From Colius striatus (taxonomy: Eukaryota > Chordata > Aves > Coliiformes > Coliidae): 64,000 nucleotides of DNA. Positions 44,100 to 64,000 of the stretch are shown here, in pieces. Location: contig NC_084774.1 of assembly GCF_028858725.1 (NCBI RefSeq), positions 7,848,001-7,912,000 of the forward strand, in the 5' to 3' direction. Position numbers and translations under genes: made by a program. The stretch's first letter is position 1; each line of letters begins with the position of its first letter. The notes beneath the pieces were generated by a model. It did not search any database. It was not told where the DNA came from and saw only the letters and a program-made list of their open reading frames with translations.

Positions 44100-44588
44100 T
44101 CGTCCAAAGGATTCTCTTTATTCACAAGGGGCAGGTGGAGGCTGCAGAACAGGCAGCAGCAGGAGCAAGGTAGAGCCCTGTGTCCCGGCTCTCTCCCCAG
44201 GCGTCAGCTCCCAGCTGAGCCTGGCCCTACACAGCACAGCTGGCTTGAGGAAAATACAGTTCTTCCAAATCTGTGTGTGGTTTGCACCAGGCAAACGCCT
44301 CTGCGCAGCAGAGCCGACGCTGGCAGGGGGGGCACAACGCCTGCTGCAGCAAGAGTCCTGCTCCCCAGATGGGGATCCTTGGGCCGAGCAGCTCCCCAGG
44401 GGTGACCTCAGGACAACTCACCTCTTTCTGCCAGGGAGACAGCTAAACCCTCCCCCAGCTGGGACTGTCCCACGGCCGTAAGGTTGCACGGCCTCCAGCA
44501 CCCCGGGGGACCAGGCTGCGAGCCTGGGGTTTGGGAGCAATGTGCAGGGAGCAGTGCGCTGGCCAGAGCCGGGTGGCCAGTCGTGTCC
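44100..44588 (-). other. MMP9: MMP9 3' untranslated region
   Basis: About 0.5 kb between the TGA at 44589-44591 and the poly(A) signal at 44117-44122. No other feature is recognised. Confidence 0.75.
44117..44122 (-). terminator. MMP9: MMP9 poly(A) signal
   Basis: TTTATT on the + strand gives AATAAA on the - strand (context GTGAATAAAGAG), 0.47 kb after the MMP9 stop codon. Confidence 0.8.
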
Positions 44589-48350
<3,762 letters not shown>

Positions 48351-48426
48351 GATGCAGCAAGGGCAGGATGGCTGTGACTGTGCTGTCCCCGCTGCTCTGC
48401 TCTGGGTGCTGCAGAGCTCCCGCTCC

Positions 48427-48434
48427 TATTTATG
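48427..48434 (-). promoter_or_regulatory. MMP9: MMP9 TATA-like box
   Basis: CATAAATA on the - strand, about 77-84 bp upstream of the ATG, implies a 5'UTR of roughly 50 nt. Confidence 0.65.
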
Positions 48435-48443
48435 GGAGGGCAG

Positions 48444-48450
48444 TGAGTCA
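48444..48450 (-). promoter_or_regulatory. MMP9: Proximal AP-1 site of MMP9
   Basis: TGACTCA on the - strand, 10 bp upstream of the TATA-like box. Mammalian MMP9 promoters depend on a proximal AP-1 element. A weaker relative (TGAGTCG on the - strand) lies near 48468-48474. Confidence 0.7.
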
Positions 48451-48656
48451 CCCTCAGACCCCTCAGCGACTCATGGCTCCCTTCCCGCGGTGACGAAACG
48501 AATACTCAGGCTCCTCCGTTCTCTGCCTTAACTGTTTCATCACCTTGTTTACTAAACACGCTCAAGGCGTGAGGGAGAGCGGCCAGGAAGTCGCGCCGGG
48601 GCATAGCACGGTCCCGGGGGAGGGCTGTTGTCCTGCTGGTCCCCAGGCTGTGGTAG

Positions 48657-48940
48657 CAGTGGGGATGGCAGGAGCCGTGCAGCCGGGGCAGTGGGGTGGG
48701 CAAGGGACAGTGGGGATGGCAGGAGCCGTGCAGCCGGGGCAGTGGGGTGGGCAAGGGGCAGTGGGGATGCCAGGAACCATGCAGCCGGGGCAGTGGGGTG
48801 GGCAAGGGGCAGTGGGGATGGCAGGAGCCGTGCAGCCGGGGCAGTGGGGTGGGCAAGGGACAGTGGGGATGGCAGGAACCATGCAGCTGGGGCAGTGGGG
48901 ATGGCAGGAGCTGTGCAGCTGGGGCAGTGGGGTGGGCAGG
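48657..48940. repeat. 51-bp minisatellite upstream of MMP9
   Basis: About four near-identical 51-bp units (GGGGATGGCAGGAGCC... ending CAAGGGACAGT), then shortened and diverged units. The period is a multiple of three, so several reading frames stay open across it; these are not genes. It starts about 0.3 kb upstream of the MMP9 start codon. Confidence 0.95.
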
Positions 48941-50934
48941 ACGTTGCAGCTGTGTCACTGCACTGACGATACTGCCACAGCCAGACTCGTGGGGACCCAG
49001 CTGGGCACTGGGGCTGTGCAGGCTGAGCTGGCAGCAGAGCCCCTGCCCAGAGCCCTGGCACCTGCAGCTCACCTGCCTGGGAGCCCAACACCAGAGCTCG
49101 GACCCTCACCAGGACACAGCATCCACCCCCATGTCCCCCCTGCAGCCACATCACCCGGTGGGACAGAGCACTCTCAGCACAGGAGTCCCTGTGGCTCATC
49201 ACCCCACAGGTGACTCTGAGCCCACTTGCCAGCAGCTGCCCAGCAGAGCCCTGTGGAACCTGTGCTGATGCCTGCCTGGGAGCAGCTCCGTGCCTGGGAC
49301 ACTCCGTTGGGCCTGTCCCGCTGGGGGCTGCGCTGCCGGGCGCTGCTGACTCAGGCTCAGCACAAGCCTCACCATGGGATGGTGTTTTCCTGCTTCTCCC
49401 AAAGTGCCGACGCTTGTGGGAACAAGAGTGGTGAAGGGGAAAGCAAACAGGGATGAGGAGTAAGAGGAAAACAGATGGCAGAGCGCAGGGAAAGGCGCAG
49501 CGTCAGCGGCGGGGGCAGGAGGGTTGGCTGGTGCAGCACCACGGTGCTCCCTGAGACACAGCTCCCAGGACAGATCTCCCTTCACAGCGCTCACCAACCC
49601 CTGGCACTTGGGGCACTGTCCCTGGGAGAATGATCTTCCTGAGCCATCCCATCCCTGGTGCTGCTGGTTCCCAAGTGCCCGAGGCTATACCCCTGCAGCC
49701 ACCTCCTCCATGCATCACCCAGCTCTGGCTGAGCCAAACCAACATCTCCTGGCCCAGCCAGGTCACAAGCGGGTTACGCTGGTGGCCAGCAAGGCTGGAG
49801 GATGGTGAGACAGGCGGGGTGATGCTCCCCTGTGTTCTTGCAGAGGAGGGTTAATCCCTGGGGGAGCATTGCCCAGGTGGGGCTGACAGGCTCCCTGAGG
49901 GGGCTCATCCTGGGCACCGGCTCTGCCCCAGCCCCCTGTACCGGACACAGCCCCAGGGCCGTGGTCAGCCGGATGCAGAGAGCTCGTGGGGGGCTCCCAG
50001 GCAGCACCAGCCCCACTGGCAGGAAGCGATGCTGAGAAATCGTGGGGTTGCCTCACTCCCCACCGCAGCCGTGCAAGAGCAGCTCCGGTTCCCAGGCGCA
50101 GGAAGTTGCTCCACAAGCAGCCACCGTCCCGCACCCCGGTGTGACCAGCATCCTGCCTGCCGTGCCCACACACAGCCCCCTCCCCGCGGGACGCAGGCCA
50201 GGGACCCCATAGTGAGCCCCCTCCCATCTCCTTTCCCTGAGGGGTCCAGCCTGCCGCCCCTCACCGCTGTGCCTGGCCCAGCTCTTCACAAGGCAGGGGC
50301 AGCATCTCCTCATGCTCCCTGCAGGGACAGGGCTCTGTCCAGAAGCTCCCACAGGGCTCCTGGGGCGTGTGGGGAGCTGGCACCACTCTGTGCCACAACC
50401 TCAGCACACAGAGCCCAGGCAGGAGCTGGATGCAAAAGCCCCGCTGGGAGGATGCACACCTGGGACAGCCCAGGTCCAGGGACGTCCGACACCAGCTCCA
50501 GGACGCAGCCGGGGGGTGGGTTCAGCTCCAGCCTCCTGGGCACTGGGGCAGATCTCTGGGCCTGTCTCATTCTACACTCATCCCTTGTTTCCACTGCAAG
50601 CAGGAGCTGCAGCTCCCACAGCCTGGGCACCGCACCACACAGCACCACACTGCCTGTGGCATCCCTGAGGGCACAGCCAGGCCTGGCAGAGCACGGCAGA
50701 GCAGTGCCATTGGGATGGGCTTGGTGCAGAGCAGGGGCTCACAAGTGATGGCAGGAGGAGCCAAGAGCCAGAGCCGCACATACCGAGAGCATATCCTGCC
50801 AGGACATGCTTGCCCAGCCTTGTCTTGCTCCAGGGTGATCAGGCCAACAGACCCGAGCACCCTCAGGCTAGGTGGCCGGGGTCCTGGTGGGGGGCTGCTG
50901 GTTGCAGTTCTACCCCCCAGCCCAGTCTCTCCAC

Positions 50935-51471
50935 TGACTCATGGCCCCGCTCACCAGCTTCCTCCTGGCACCAGCCCGGGGATTTTCTGGTGACTGTCTG
51001 GAGGCTCCAGAGCAGGGCCAGGGCAGCAGGGAATCCCCTGCCCCTGGCAGCACTGGCAGCCTCAGAGTTGGGCAGGGGAACTCCATGGGGGTGGGCTTGG
51101 CACTGCAGCATCAACCCCACGGGCAACACCAGTCCCGTGTGAGGCAGTGCCAGGGGACAGTCTGGCAGGGAGCTGGGGCAAGGCACAGGGGCCTCGGCGT
51201 GGGCACCTGCAGAGGGTGGCTCAGAGCAGCTGCTGGTGCTGATGGAGAGGGCATCGGTGAGCTGGGACAGCACAGGAGAGGGCTTCTGGCTGCCAGGGAT
51301 GCCAGGAGCACCCAGGTTCCCATCCCACACTTGGGGCACCATTTATACCTGGAGCCCCTGTACAGATGAATGGAAAAAGCCACACAGACAGCCCCGAGCC
51401 ACGAGGCTGTCGGTCACCGCCGGGAAAGGGGAAGGAACAGCCACCGCAGCCCCTTCCCACACACTGACTCA
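50935..51471. promoter_or_regulatory. Candidate MMP9 distal enhancer (AP-1, NF-kB, AP-1)
   Basis: TGACTCA at 50935-50941 and 51465-51471 flank GGGAATCCCC at 51029-51038, which fits the NF-kB consensus GGGRNNYYCC. This is 2.6-3.1 kb upstream of MMP9, a gene known to respond to both factors. Confidence 0.35.
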
Positions 51472-52593
51472 CGGCCACTGCAGGAGACCCCCGTGGGAAA
51501 CCAGGCTGGGACCCTGTCTGGGGACCTCTGCCACAGCTGCTGCTTCACTCCTGGGCACCTGAGGAGCTGGGCAGGGGACAGGGGGACATGGACATGCAGG
51601 GGTGTGGATGGCACCGATGGCCTGCAGTGCGAGGGGCTGGGCAGGAGTGCAGCAAGGGGAAGCAGGGTGGGAGGGAGTCAGCATCTTGTGCAGATGACAC
51701 AGCAGCAGGCTGGGGAGAGCATGGTGTGTGCACGATGGGGGATGGAGGGCGAGGAGCTGCCAGGGCTGGGCAGCTGCCACAGGAAGTGCCAGTGCCACGG
51801 CCTCCACGGCACAGCCGACCTGCCCGGCCAGCACAGCACCCGCACGCGCCCCAGCCCAGCCAGGCAGCTGCAGCCTCCAGCCCCAGCCCTGCTGCGTCCC
51901 ACTGCCCCACCAGCACCAGCCCAGCCCACGGCACCGTGCCTGGGAGTGGGGCTGAGGGCACAGGGAGCGGCTCTGCGTCACAGCCTGCTCCAGGGCTCCA
52001 GACAGAAACAACATTCCTGCACACGCTTCCCCTGTCTGCTGCCCCTACGCCGCGCCACGCGTGGGCTGGGATCACATCCTCCAGCTGCACCCAGGACCCT
52101 TCTTGGCAAGACATCCTTCATGGCCCAGCCCTGCAGCGCTCCCAGCCCCGACGGTCCCTGTTCCCCCACGGCTCCCAGCCTGTCCCTTCCCTCACCTGGG
52201 GAACTCCCCACCCCAACAACCAGTTTGTGAATCCTTCACCCGTTTGCTGGGCAGGAGGCAACGTCTTGCTCTCAGCCCTGCTGCCCCAGCCCCGCTGCTG
52301 TGGCTCTCCTCAGCCCCGTTTTGCTGCAGATGATGCAGGAGGTCTCAGGGGAGCGGATCACCTCTGCCCCGAGGCACTGAAACCAGCCCTGCAGTCTCAT
52401 GGCTCAGCAGCACGGATCCTCACTGCAAACTGACGGGTCCCCAGGGGCCATCACAGGGGCTCCAGGCGCTCAGGTGTGCGGCACAGTCACCTCCCTGCAC
52501 AGGCTGGGACATCCCCAGTCCACACCTTCCCCAGCCCCACCGCACCCTGGGAACCCCTGTTTGGGTGCCACTGGGATGCTGGAGCAGGAATCA

Positions 52594-52655
52594 TGAATCA
52601 CAGGATCACTGGGGTTGGAAAAGCCCTTGAAGCTCCTGGAGCGCACCCCCTGCCC
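52594..52655 (-). repeat. CR1 LINE 3'-end fragment
   Basis: The + strand reads AATCACAGGATCACTGGGG, then TTGGAAAAGCCCTTGAAGCT, the reverse complement of a CR1 3' end. Short and diverged. Confidence 0.8.
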
Positions 52656-54719
52656 TCACCCTGCCCAGCCCAGCACCAACCCAGGGCCCTCAGCACCTCA
52701 GCTCCACGGCTGTGGGATCCCTCTGGGGCTGGGCACTCCCCCAGCGCAGCAGCTCAGGACAGCAGCGGGTGGAATATGGGCAAAACTGGCTGTGTTTAAT
52801 TGTAAACTACAAGCAGCAGAAGGAAGAGTGGTAGATGCAACATGCTCGGATTTCAGTAAAACATTTGACAACTGTTCTAACACTTTGCTGCCAAATTAAT
52901 TCAGAGCAGCTCAGTTGTCAGCACAGGCATATGGACAAAGCCCAGGCAGCCCGGGGACACCACAGCCTGGCCCTCAGCCGGGGCTGCAGCTCCCCCCAGA
53001 CCCTCTCAGCCCTCCTGCAGCGAGAGGGCGGCAGCCGTGGGGCTGTGGGGCACTGGGGATGGGGAGAGCTGCTGTGGAGAAGAGCTGGGAGCACTGGGGC
53101 AAGACCCCCCAGCCCTTGGGGAGCTGCTGAGCCCTGAGCCCAATGACCCTCACGCAGCTGAACAGCCCCAGAGCCCAGGCGCTCAGCTCTGGTGTCCAGA
53201 CCCCCCTCCCACAGGGCAGGGGTGGGGGGGGACTGACCAGATCCACTCCACATCCTCGGTGCTGCCTGTCAGGGCTCAGGACTGCGCTGTGTGGGAGCCA
53301 CAGGCCCCTCTGGGTGGCCATGGGCCAGCACAGCCCACAGGTCGCCGGGCTGCCCCCTCCATGGGTGCTCTGCAAGGCCAAGCAGGCACAGAGGATGGGA
53401 ACAGCCCGGCACAGCACACAGCTGAGGCCTCTGGGGCCCTGCTGCACACACAGTTCTCCTGCCCACCTTGTTTATTTTACTTATATTTCAGTAATTTGCT
53501 GATTACCCCTTTTTAAACCAACCAACAGTGATGAATCAGCAGCACAGGAGAGGGTGGAAGCTGGCGGCCTTGGACCGTGGCTCTGAGGTCTCAGGTTCTG
53601 GGAAGGAAGCCACAGGATCCCTCCAGAAGTGAAAAAAAACAACCAGCAACCGGGCAGAGCCGGGGCCAGCGAGCTGCCTCCTGCCAAGGGGACGCTGCGA
53701 GCACAGCGGCGGTCGTGGCTCTGCCGGCTCCTCTGGGAGCGGCTCCTGCCCGTCCCCGCCCGAGCCCCCGGGAGAGAACACATCTGAGCCCGCGGCATTG
53801 TCCCAGGGCACCGCCGGCCCGGCGGCCGAGCCCCAGCGCGACGGGCGCCGAGCGCAGCGGCTGCTCCCCGCACGGGACTGGCCACGGCTCAGGGGCCGCC
53901 CCGGCCGGCGCCCGCTGTGCAGGGAGCGATCCCCGGCACGGCCCCGGGCGCCTTCTGCAGGAGCCGCCGCTGCTGGGAAGGAGCTGCCTGGTGAAGCAAT
54001 CTGGTGTGAAGAAAAAACCCATTTCCTGCAGCAAGGGCTGTTTTGCTCAACGATTTACAAAATGTGCTGATGCAATTGCCCTTCCCAGGTGGGATATAAA
54101 CATGAGCCTGGTTGATGTGGGTTAATGCCCTGCAGCTACACAAACATCACCAGCAACGTGCTCCTTAAGAAGAGGAAACAAGGAGGAAAAAACACTAGGC
54201 ACGGCAAAATCACTGGCTGTGGAGGTCTGGGGGCTCAGGCTGCAGGGAGGCTCAAGGGCTGCTGCCCTGGGCACTGAGCTCAGCACAACCAATACCTATT
54301 CTGGGACGCTGAGCAAAGCCCTTGGCTCACAGCTACTGTGGGAGCAGGGTGGGCACGTGGGGCGAGGGGCAAACAAGCCCCTCTGGCAGCTGGTCCAGCT
54401 GCAGCTCCTTCCCAGTGCCGCCTCCAGTGCTGGGACCCCTTCCCCTGCCTGGGACATCCTGTCAGTGCAGCTGATCAACCACCCTGTTAAGAGCCAGCTC
54501 CGTGTCCCACGTTAATCTCCAGGCTCCAGCACTTGTGCTGCCTTTGCAGCCCGTTCCCAAAAGGCCTCTGACGCGGCTGCCCCTCTGAGGCACTTGCACA
54601 CGCCCCCCAGGGCACTGCATCCATTTCTGGATTCTCTTCAGCCTCTTGTGCTGAGATTTCTTTGTTTTCTTTGACCCTGAAAGGACTGGAGGCATGGGAG
54701 CTGCAGTGGCAGAGCGTTA

Positions 54720-55574
54720 TCAGAGCAGCTGTGTCTCCAGAGCAGGGCACAGAGCTCTGCCCAGCTTGGGAACCTCTCGCTCACGGGCACGCAGCAGCTT
54801 TAAAAATAGCAGGTTACCCATCTCTGCAAAGCTCCTGCTGGAACAATCCTCTGGGGCAGGACAAAGGGTGTCTGCAGGGCAGCAGGGAAGCTTTAAGCAA
54901 CTTTCCATGAGGCGAGCCAGCATCAGCAGGGTCTGCATGAGGCCCAAAGGCTCCCAGAGGCTGCTTTGCCCTGGAACCATCACCTGTTGATAAAATCCTT
55001 CACTGGTCTCAGACAGCAGCTGACTGAGGGCAAAAAGAAAGGAAGTGTGCCAGTCCAACACAAATCCATCCCTTCCCTCTGCCTGGGAGGCAGATTTTGG
55101 CAGGGGTTTCTCCAAGCCATCCCCATAGGAACACAGAGCTTCCCCCATCAGGGAGCAGGGGCTGCCCTGTGCCCTCAGCACCCTTGCACCCTGCCCAGCT
55201 CCACTTCCCCACAGCACCTGCAGAGCCCCAGGGGCTGCTTTAAAGAGAAGTAATGGGAAAAAGAGCCCCAAGCCCTTGGTGTCCCTCGGCTCATGGCTGA
55301 CAGGGGCCATGGCCCTGCGCCCACCCCCAGCACCCAACACTGCAGCAGCTCCTGCAGCTCCCAACGCTGCAGCAGCTCTCTCCTGCAGCCCCCTCAGCTC
55401 CTGCAACTCCCGCAGCTCCTGCAGCCAGCCCTGTCCCAGCCCAATGGGTCTTGCCTGGCCTGTCTCTCTCTGACAGGGAAAAAACCTCTCAAGGCTGTAC
55501 TTAATTAGCCTGACAAAGTGCCTGCAGACACTTGTGCAGCAGAATGGCAGCTCAGCAGCTGCCCCTCCACACAC
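54720..55574 (-). other. Unassigned 284-codon open frame with splice-like signals
   Basis: A continuous - strand frame encodes a Leu-rich product, including SFLFALSQLLSETSEGFYQQ and WEPLGLMQTLLMLARLMES, with a Leu/Gln/Glu-rich start (LQELRELQELRGLQER). I do not recognise it. Inside it, a strong pyrimidine tract and AG (TTTCTTTTTGCCCTCAG) are followed 40 nt later by CAG|GTGATG. A second AG...GTAACC pair lies about 0.2 kb further downstream on that strand, so a spliced gene is also possible. At this GC content an open frame of this length is not improbable by chance. Confidence 0.2.
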
Positions 55575-56057
55575 CTGGGAAACCTGCCCCAGGGTGAGGG
55601 AACCCCAGAGACCCCCAGCACAGCCCTGGGCTCAGAGAGGCCGAGTCCCCCCACTGCCACCCTCACCCTGCACCAGCAGCCCTAGCCCCAGCCCTCACTG
55701 CACCAGCACGTGTCCGCTCAGAGCTCTGGCAGCCAGCAGCCGTGCCCTGTGCCAGCTGAGGCACGGCCTGTCCCCCGGTGGCTGGCACGGCCCCCGCCGC
55801 GCCCGGCCAGGCCCGCACTGCGGGATCATCCGCCGGGCTGGGGCACACACAGCCTCGGGCCCCTCGCCCAGCACACACAGCCCTTCACAGGCACCGAGCA
55901 GCTGCGGTTGGCCCAAACACGCCCCAGCACAGGCACGGCGCGGCTGCCTTCCCTCCAGATACACTCGGCACAGAGGCGTTCAGGAGAGTGCTGTCACACA
56001 GTAAAACAGTGGTGAGGGCAAAGAGTCACCTGAGCCACGGGCTCAATAACGTGATGG

Positions 56058-56275
56058 AGCCAGGCTCAGGCTGTGGCCAGTGACGGCCAATGACAGGACA
56101 AGAGGCAACGGGGACAAGCTGGAACACAGGAGGTTCCAAAGAAACCCTGTGAGGCTGCTGGAGCCCTGGAAGGGGCTGCCCAGATGAGCTGCGGAGTCTC
56201 CTCTAGAGACATTCCAACCCACCTGGACGAGTTCCTGCGTGCCCTACTCTAGCTGGCCCTGCTCTGGCAGGGCAC
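56058..56275 (+). repeat. CR1 LINE fragment
   Basis: A run of CR1 3'-region hallmarks in order: CAAGAGGCAACGGGGACAAG, CTGGAACACAGGAGGTTCC, GGGGCTGCCCAGATGAG and GAGTCTCCT, then CCCTGCTCTGGCAGG. It lies directly before the ZNF335 CpG island. Diverged and truncated. Confidence 0.88.
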
Positions 56276-56565
56276 TGAAGCGACAGCATGCACCGGCCGC
56301 CGCTCCGCCACGGGAACGACGGGCAAAGCGCCCACCGACCCGCCTGCGACGGTGCGGCCACGGGCCCGCAGGCGGCGCGGCCCCGGCCCAGGATGAACCC
56401 GCCGCCCAGGGGCCGGAACAGCGACCGAGAGCCGCGGCAGGCTCGGGGCGACACGGGGCCGAGCCGGGCGGTGCGGGGCGGTGCGGGGGGCCGGGGGGCG
56501 GCTGGGCCGGGCCGGGCCGGGCCGGAGTGGACCTCGAGCGGCGGCACCGAACGGCCCCGGCCTTC

Positions 56566-56575
56566 GTCACGTGAC
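56566..56575. promoter_or_regulatory. ZNF335: GTCACGTGAC E-box (CLEAR/USF type)
   Basis: A ten-base palindrome identical to the CLEAR element core, also a strong USF/MITF-family site, about 320 bp upstream of ZNF335 exon 1's first ATG. Confidence 0.6.
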
Positions 56576-56623
56576 GGGCGCCACCCGCGCGACGCCGACG
56601 CTCAGGGCCCGGGCGCCGCTTCG

Positions 56624-56631
56624 TGACGTCA
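56624..56631. promoter_or_regulatory. ZNF335: cAMP response element
   Basis: Perfect palindromic TGACGTCA (CREB/ATF consensus) in the ZNF335 CpG island. Confidence 0.65.
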
Positions 56632-56892
56632 CCATTGAGCAGTGCGTCCCGTCGCCATCATCCCTCCGCAGACAAAGTAGTCCCCCGACGGTGGAGCCGA
56701 GGCCTCCCCCCGGCCCGCGGACGGCGGGACGCGCCTCTCGGTGCCGGGAAGCGGCGGCCAAGGCGGCGGCCGGGCCGGGGAGCGCGTGGCTGCTGCGGCG
56801 ACAGCCCCGGGTGGAGGCGGGGCCGGCGGAAGTAGACCCGGCGCGGGGCCCGCGCGGCCGTACTGCTGCGCGGAGCGAGGGCGGGGGGGGGC

Positions 56893-57242
56893 ATGGCGGC
56901 CGCCGTGATGCCGGCTCCGGCGGAGGCGCGGCGGAGTCGCAGCGGGCAGGGTGAGAGCGCGGACCGACGGGCGAGCGGCAGCGGCGGCACCTCGGAGCCT
57001 GCGGCGGCGGGCACTCCCCCGCCCCGGCGCACCGGGGCCGCCCCGCCGTGTGCGCGCGCGCGGAGGCGGCGGGGGGGACCCCGCGGCAAGATGGCGGCCG
57101 GGGGCCGGGCAGGGCCGCGGGGCATGACGGGAGCGGGGGGCGCCGGGCGGCCGCGACCCCCCGGGCACGGGGCGGCCCCGGCCCCGGCCCCGGCCCCCGC
57201 GGCGGCGCTGACGGCCGTGGCCTCGCCCGCAGGTCGAGCCTA
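56893..57242 (+). other. ZNF335: ZNF335 5'UTR with upstream ORF
   Basis: Leader exon 1 ends at donor GTGAGA (exon end 56950). Exon 2 begins at 57233 after CTCGCCCGCAG. An ATG at 56893 in a strong context (GGCATGGCGG) opens a uORF that crosses the splice, reads MAAAVMPAPAEARRSRSGQGRA and stops at TAA 57240-57242, 21 nt before the main ATG. It is predicted to reduce ZNF335 translation. It applies only if transcription starts upstream of 56893. A YY1-type motif CAAGATGGCGGC sits in the intron (57087-57098). Confidence 0.55.
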
Positions 57243-57263
57243 AGCGGCCCGGGCGGGGCGGGC

Positions 57264-63763
<6,500 letters not shown>

Positions 63764-64000
63764 GTAAGCTGTGGCCCTGGCACCACGGGGGCTGCAGGGA
63801 TTCACCGGCCCCTGGGCTGAGAGGGGTCAGGGCCAGGGGTGCTCTGCGGAAGCTCAGGACACAGTGGGGACAGAGGAGGGGGCAGAGACAGGGGGCTCTC
63901 CCGGAGGGGCTGACTGCTGGGGTTCTGTGCAGAGCTCGGGTTTGCTCCAGGTGGGAGCAGCGGTACCACGAGCAGCTGACGGTTGAGACAGGGAGAGTGC
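63764..64000 (+). other. ZNF335: ZNF335 terminal intron / uncertain exon
   Basis: An intron starts at GTAAGC (63764). A possible acceptor near 63940 would give SSGLLQ in the right phase, but the frame then reaches a stop within about 40 bases unless a further splice occurs. The next true exon probably lies beyond the window. Confidence 0.4.

Larger units (their letters stand above)
48941..56240. other. Intergenic region MMP9-ZNF335
   Basis: The 5' ends of MMP9 (-) and ZNF335 (+) face each other across about 7 kb. No confidently recognised gene lies between. It holds AP-1 sites (49347-49353, 50935-50941, 51465-51471), an NF-kB motif (51029-51038), CR1 fragments (52594-52655 and 56058-56275) and one unassigned 284-codon open frame on the - strand (54720-55574). 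Confidence 0.7.
56290..56892 (+). promoter_or_regulatory. ZNF335: ZNF335 promoter CpG island
   Basis: CpG-dense sequence runs into exon 1 and beyond to about 57480. It carries a palindromic E-box GTCACGTGAC (56566-56575) and a full CRE TGACGTCA (56624-56631). There is no TATA box. The transcription start lies somewhere in about 56640-56890. Confidence 0.65.

Noticed and set aside
48545-49213. 222-codon + strand frame and matching - strand frames
   Set aside because: They are created by the 51-bp minisatellite, whose period is a multiple of three; the product is a repeat without similarity.
63942-64000. Next ZNF335 coding exon
   Set aside because: Acceptors near 63940 give a correct phase for a few codons but then a stop, and no conserved sequence could be recognised, so it is not called as an exon.

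Overview
The window is vertebrate nuclear DNA, almost certainly from a bird. Four multi-exon protein genes can be read exon by exon from conserved protein sequence with consistent splice phase. Their order and relative orientation match the mammalian block ZNF335-MMP9-SLC12A5-NCOA5 (human 20q13; by established synteny, chicken chromosome 20). The interspersed repeats seen are short CR1-type LINE fragments, as expected in a sauropsid. High GC, many CpG-rich blocks and compact introns fit an avian microchromosome. The species cannot be named from the sequence.

Layout. Bases 1-12.8 kb: NCOA5 on the + strand. All seven coding exons are present (601 aa), with a 3'UTR of about 2 kb. Bases 12.8-43.2 kb: SLC12A5 (KCC2) on the - strand, tail to tail with NCOA5. 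It has 26 coding exons for the KCC2b form (1111 aa). An alternative first exon for KCC2a lies 6.8 kb further upstream. Bases 44.1-48.4 kb: MMP9 on the - strand, 13 exons, 691 aa, with a TATA/AP-1 promoter. Bases 48.4-56.2 kb: intergenic DNA with a 51-bp minisatellite, AP-1 and NF-kB motifs, two CR1 fragments and one unassigned open frame. Bases 56.2-64.0 kb: ZNF335 on the + strand, from its CpG-island promoter through 21 coding exons (1202 codons, all 13 zinc fingers). Its C-terminal end lies beyond the window.

Functionally these are independent genes: a nuclear receptor coregulator, the neuronal K-Cl cotransporter that sets the chloride gradient for inhibitory transmission, a secreted gelatinase, and a zinc-finger regulator of neural progenitors. 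Most of the interest is in gene structure and regulation. SLC12A5 has two U12-type introns, a 15-nt microexon and an RE1/NRSE silencer motif in the intron after exon 1b. NCOA5 and SLC12A5 have back-to-back poly(A) signals. ZNF335 has a GC-AG intron and a triplicated half zinc finger. Several CpG-rich intronic blocks in SLC12A5 carry promoter-like or RFX X-box motifs. No CRISPR, rRNA, tRNA or bacterial-type features were seen.
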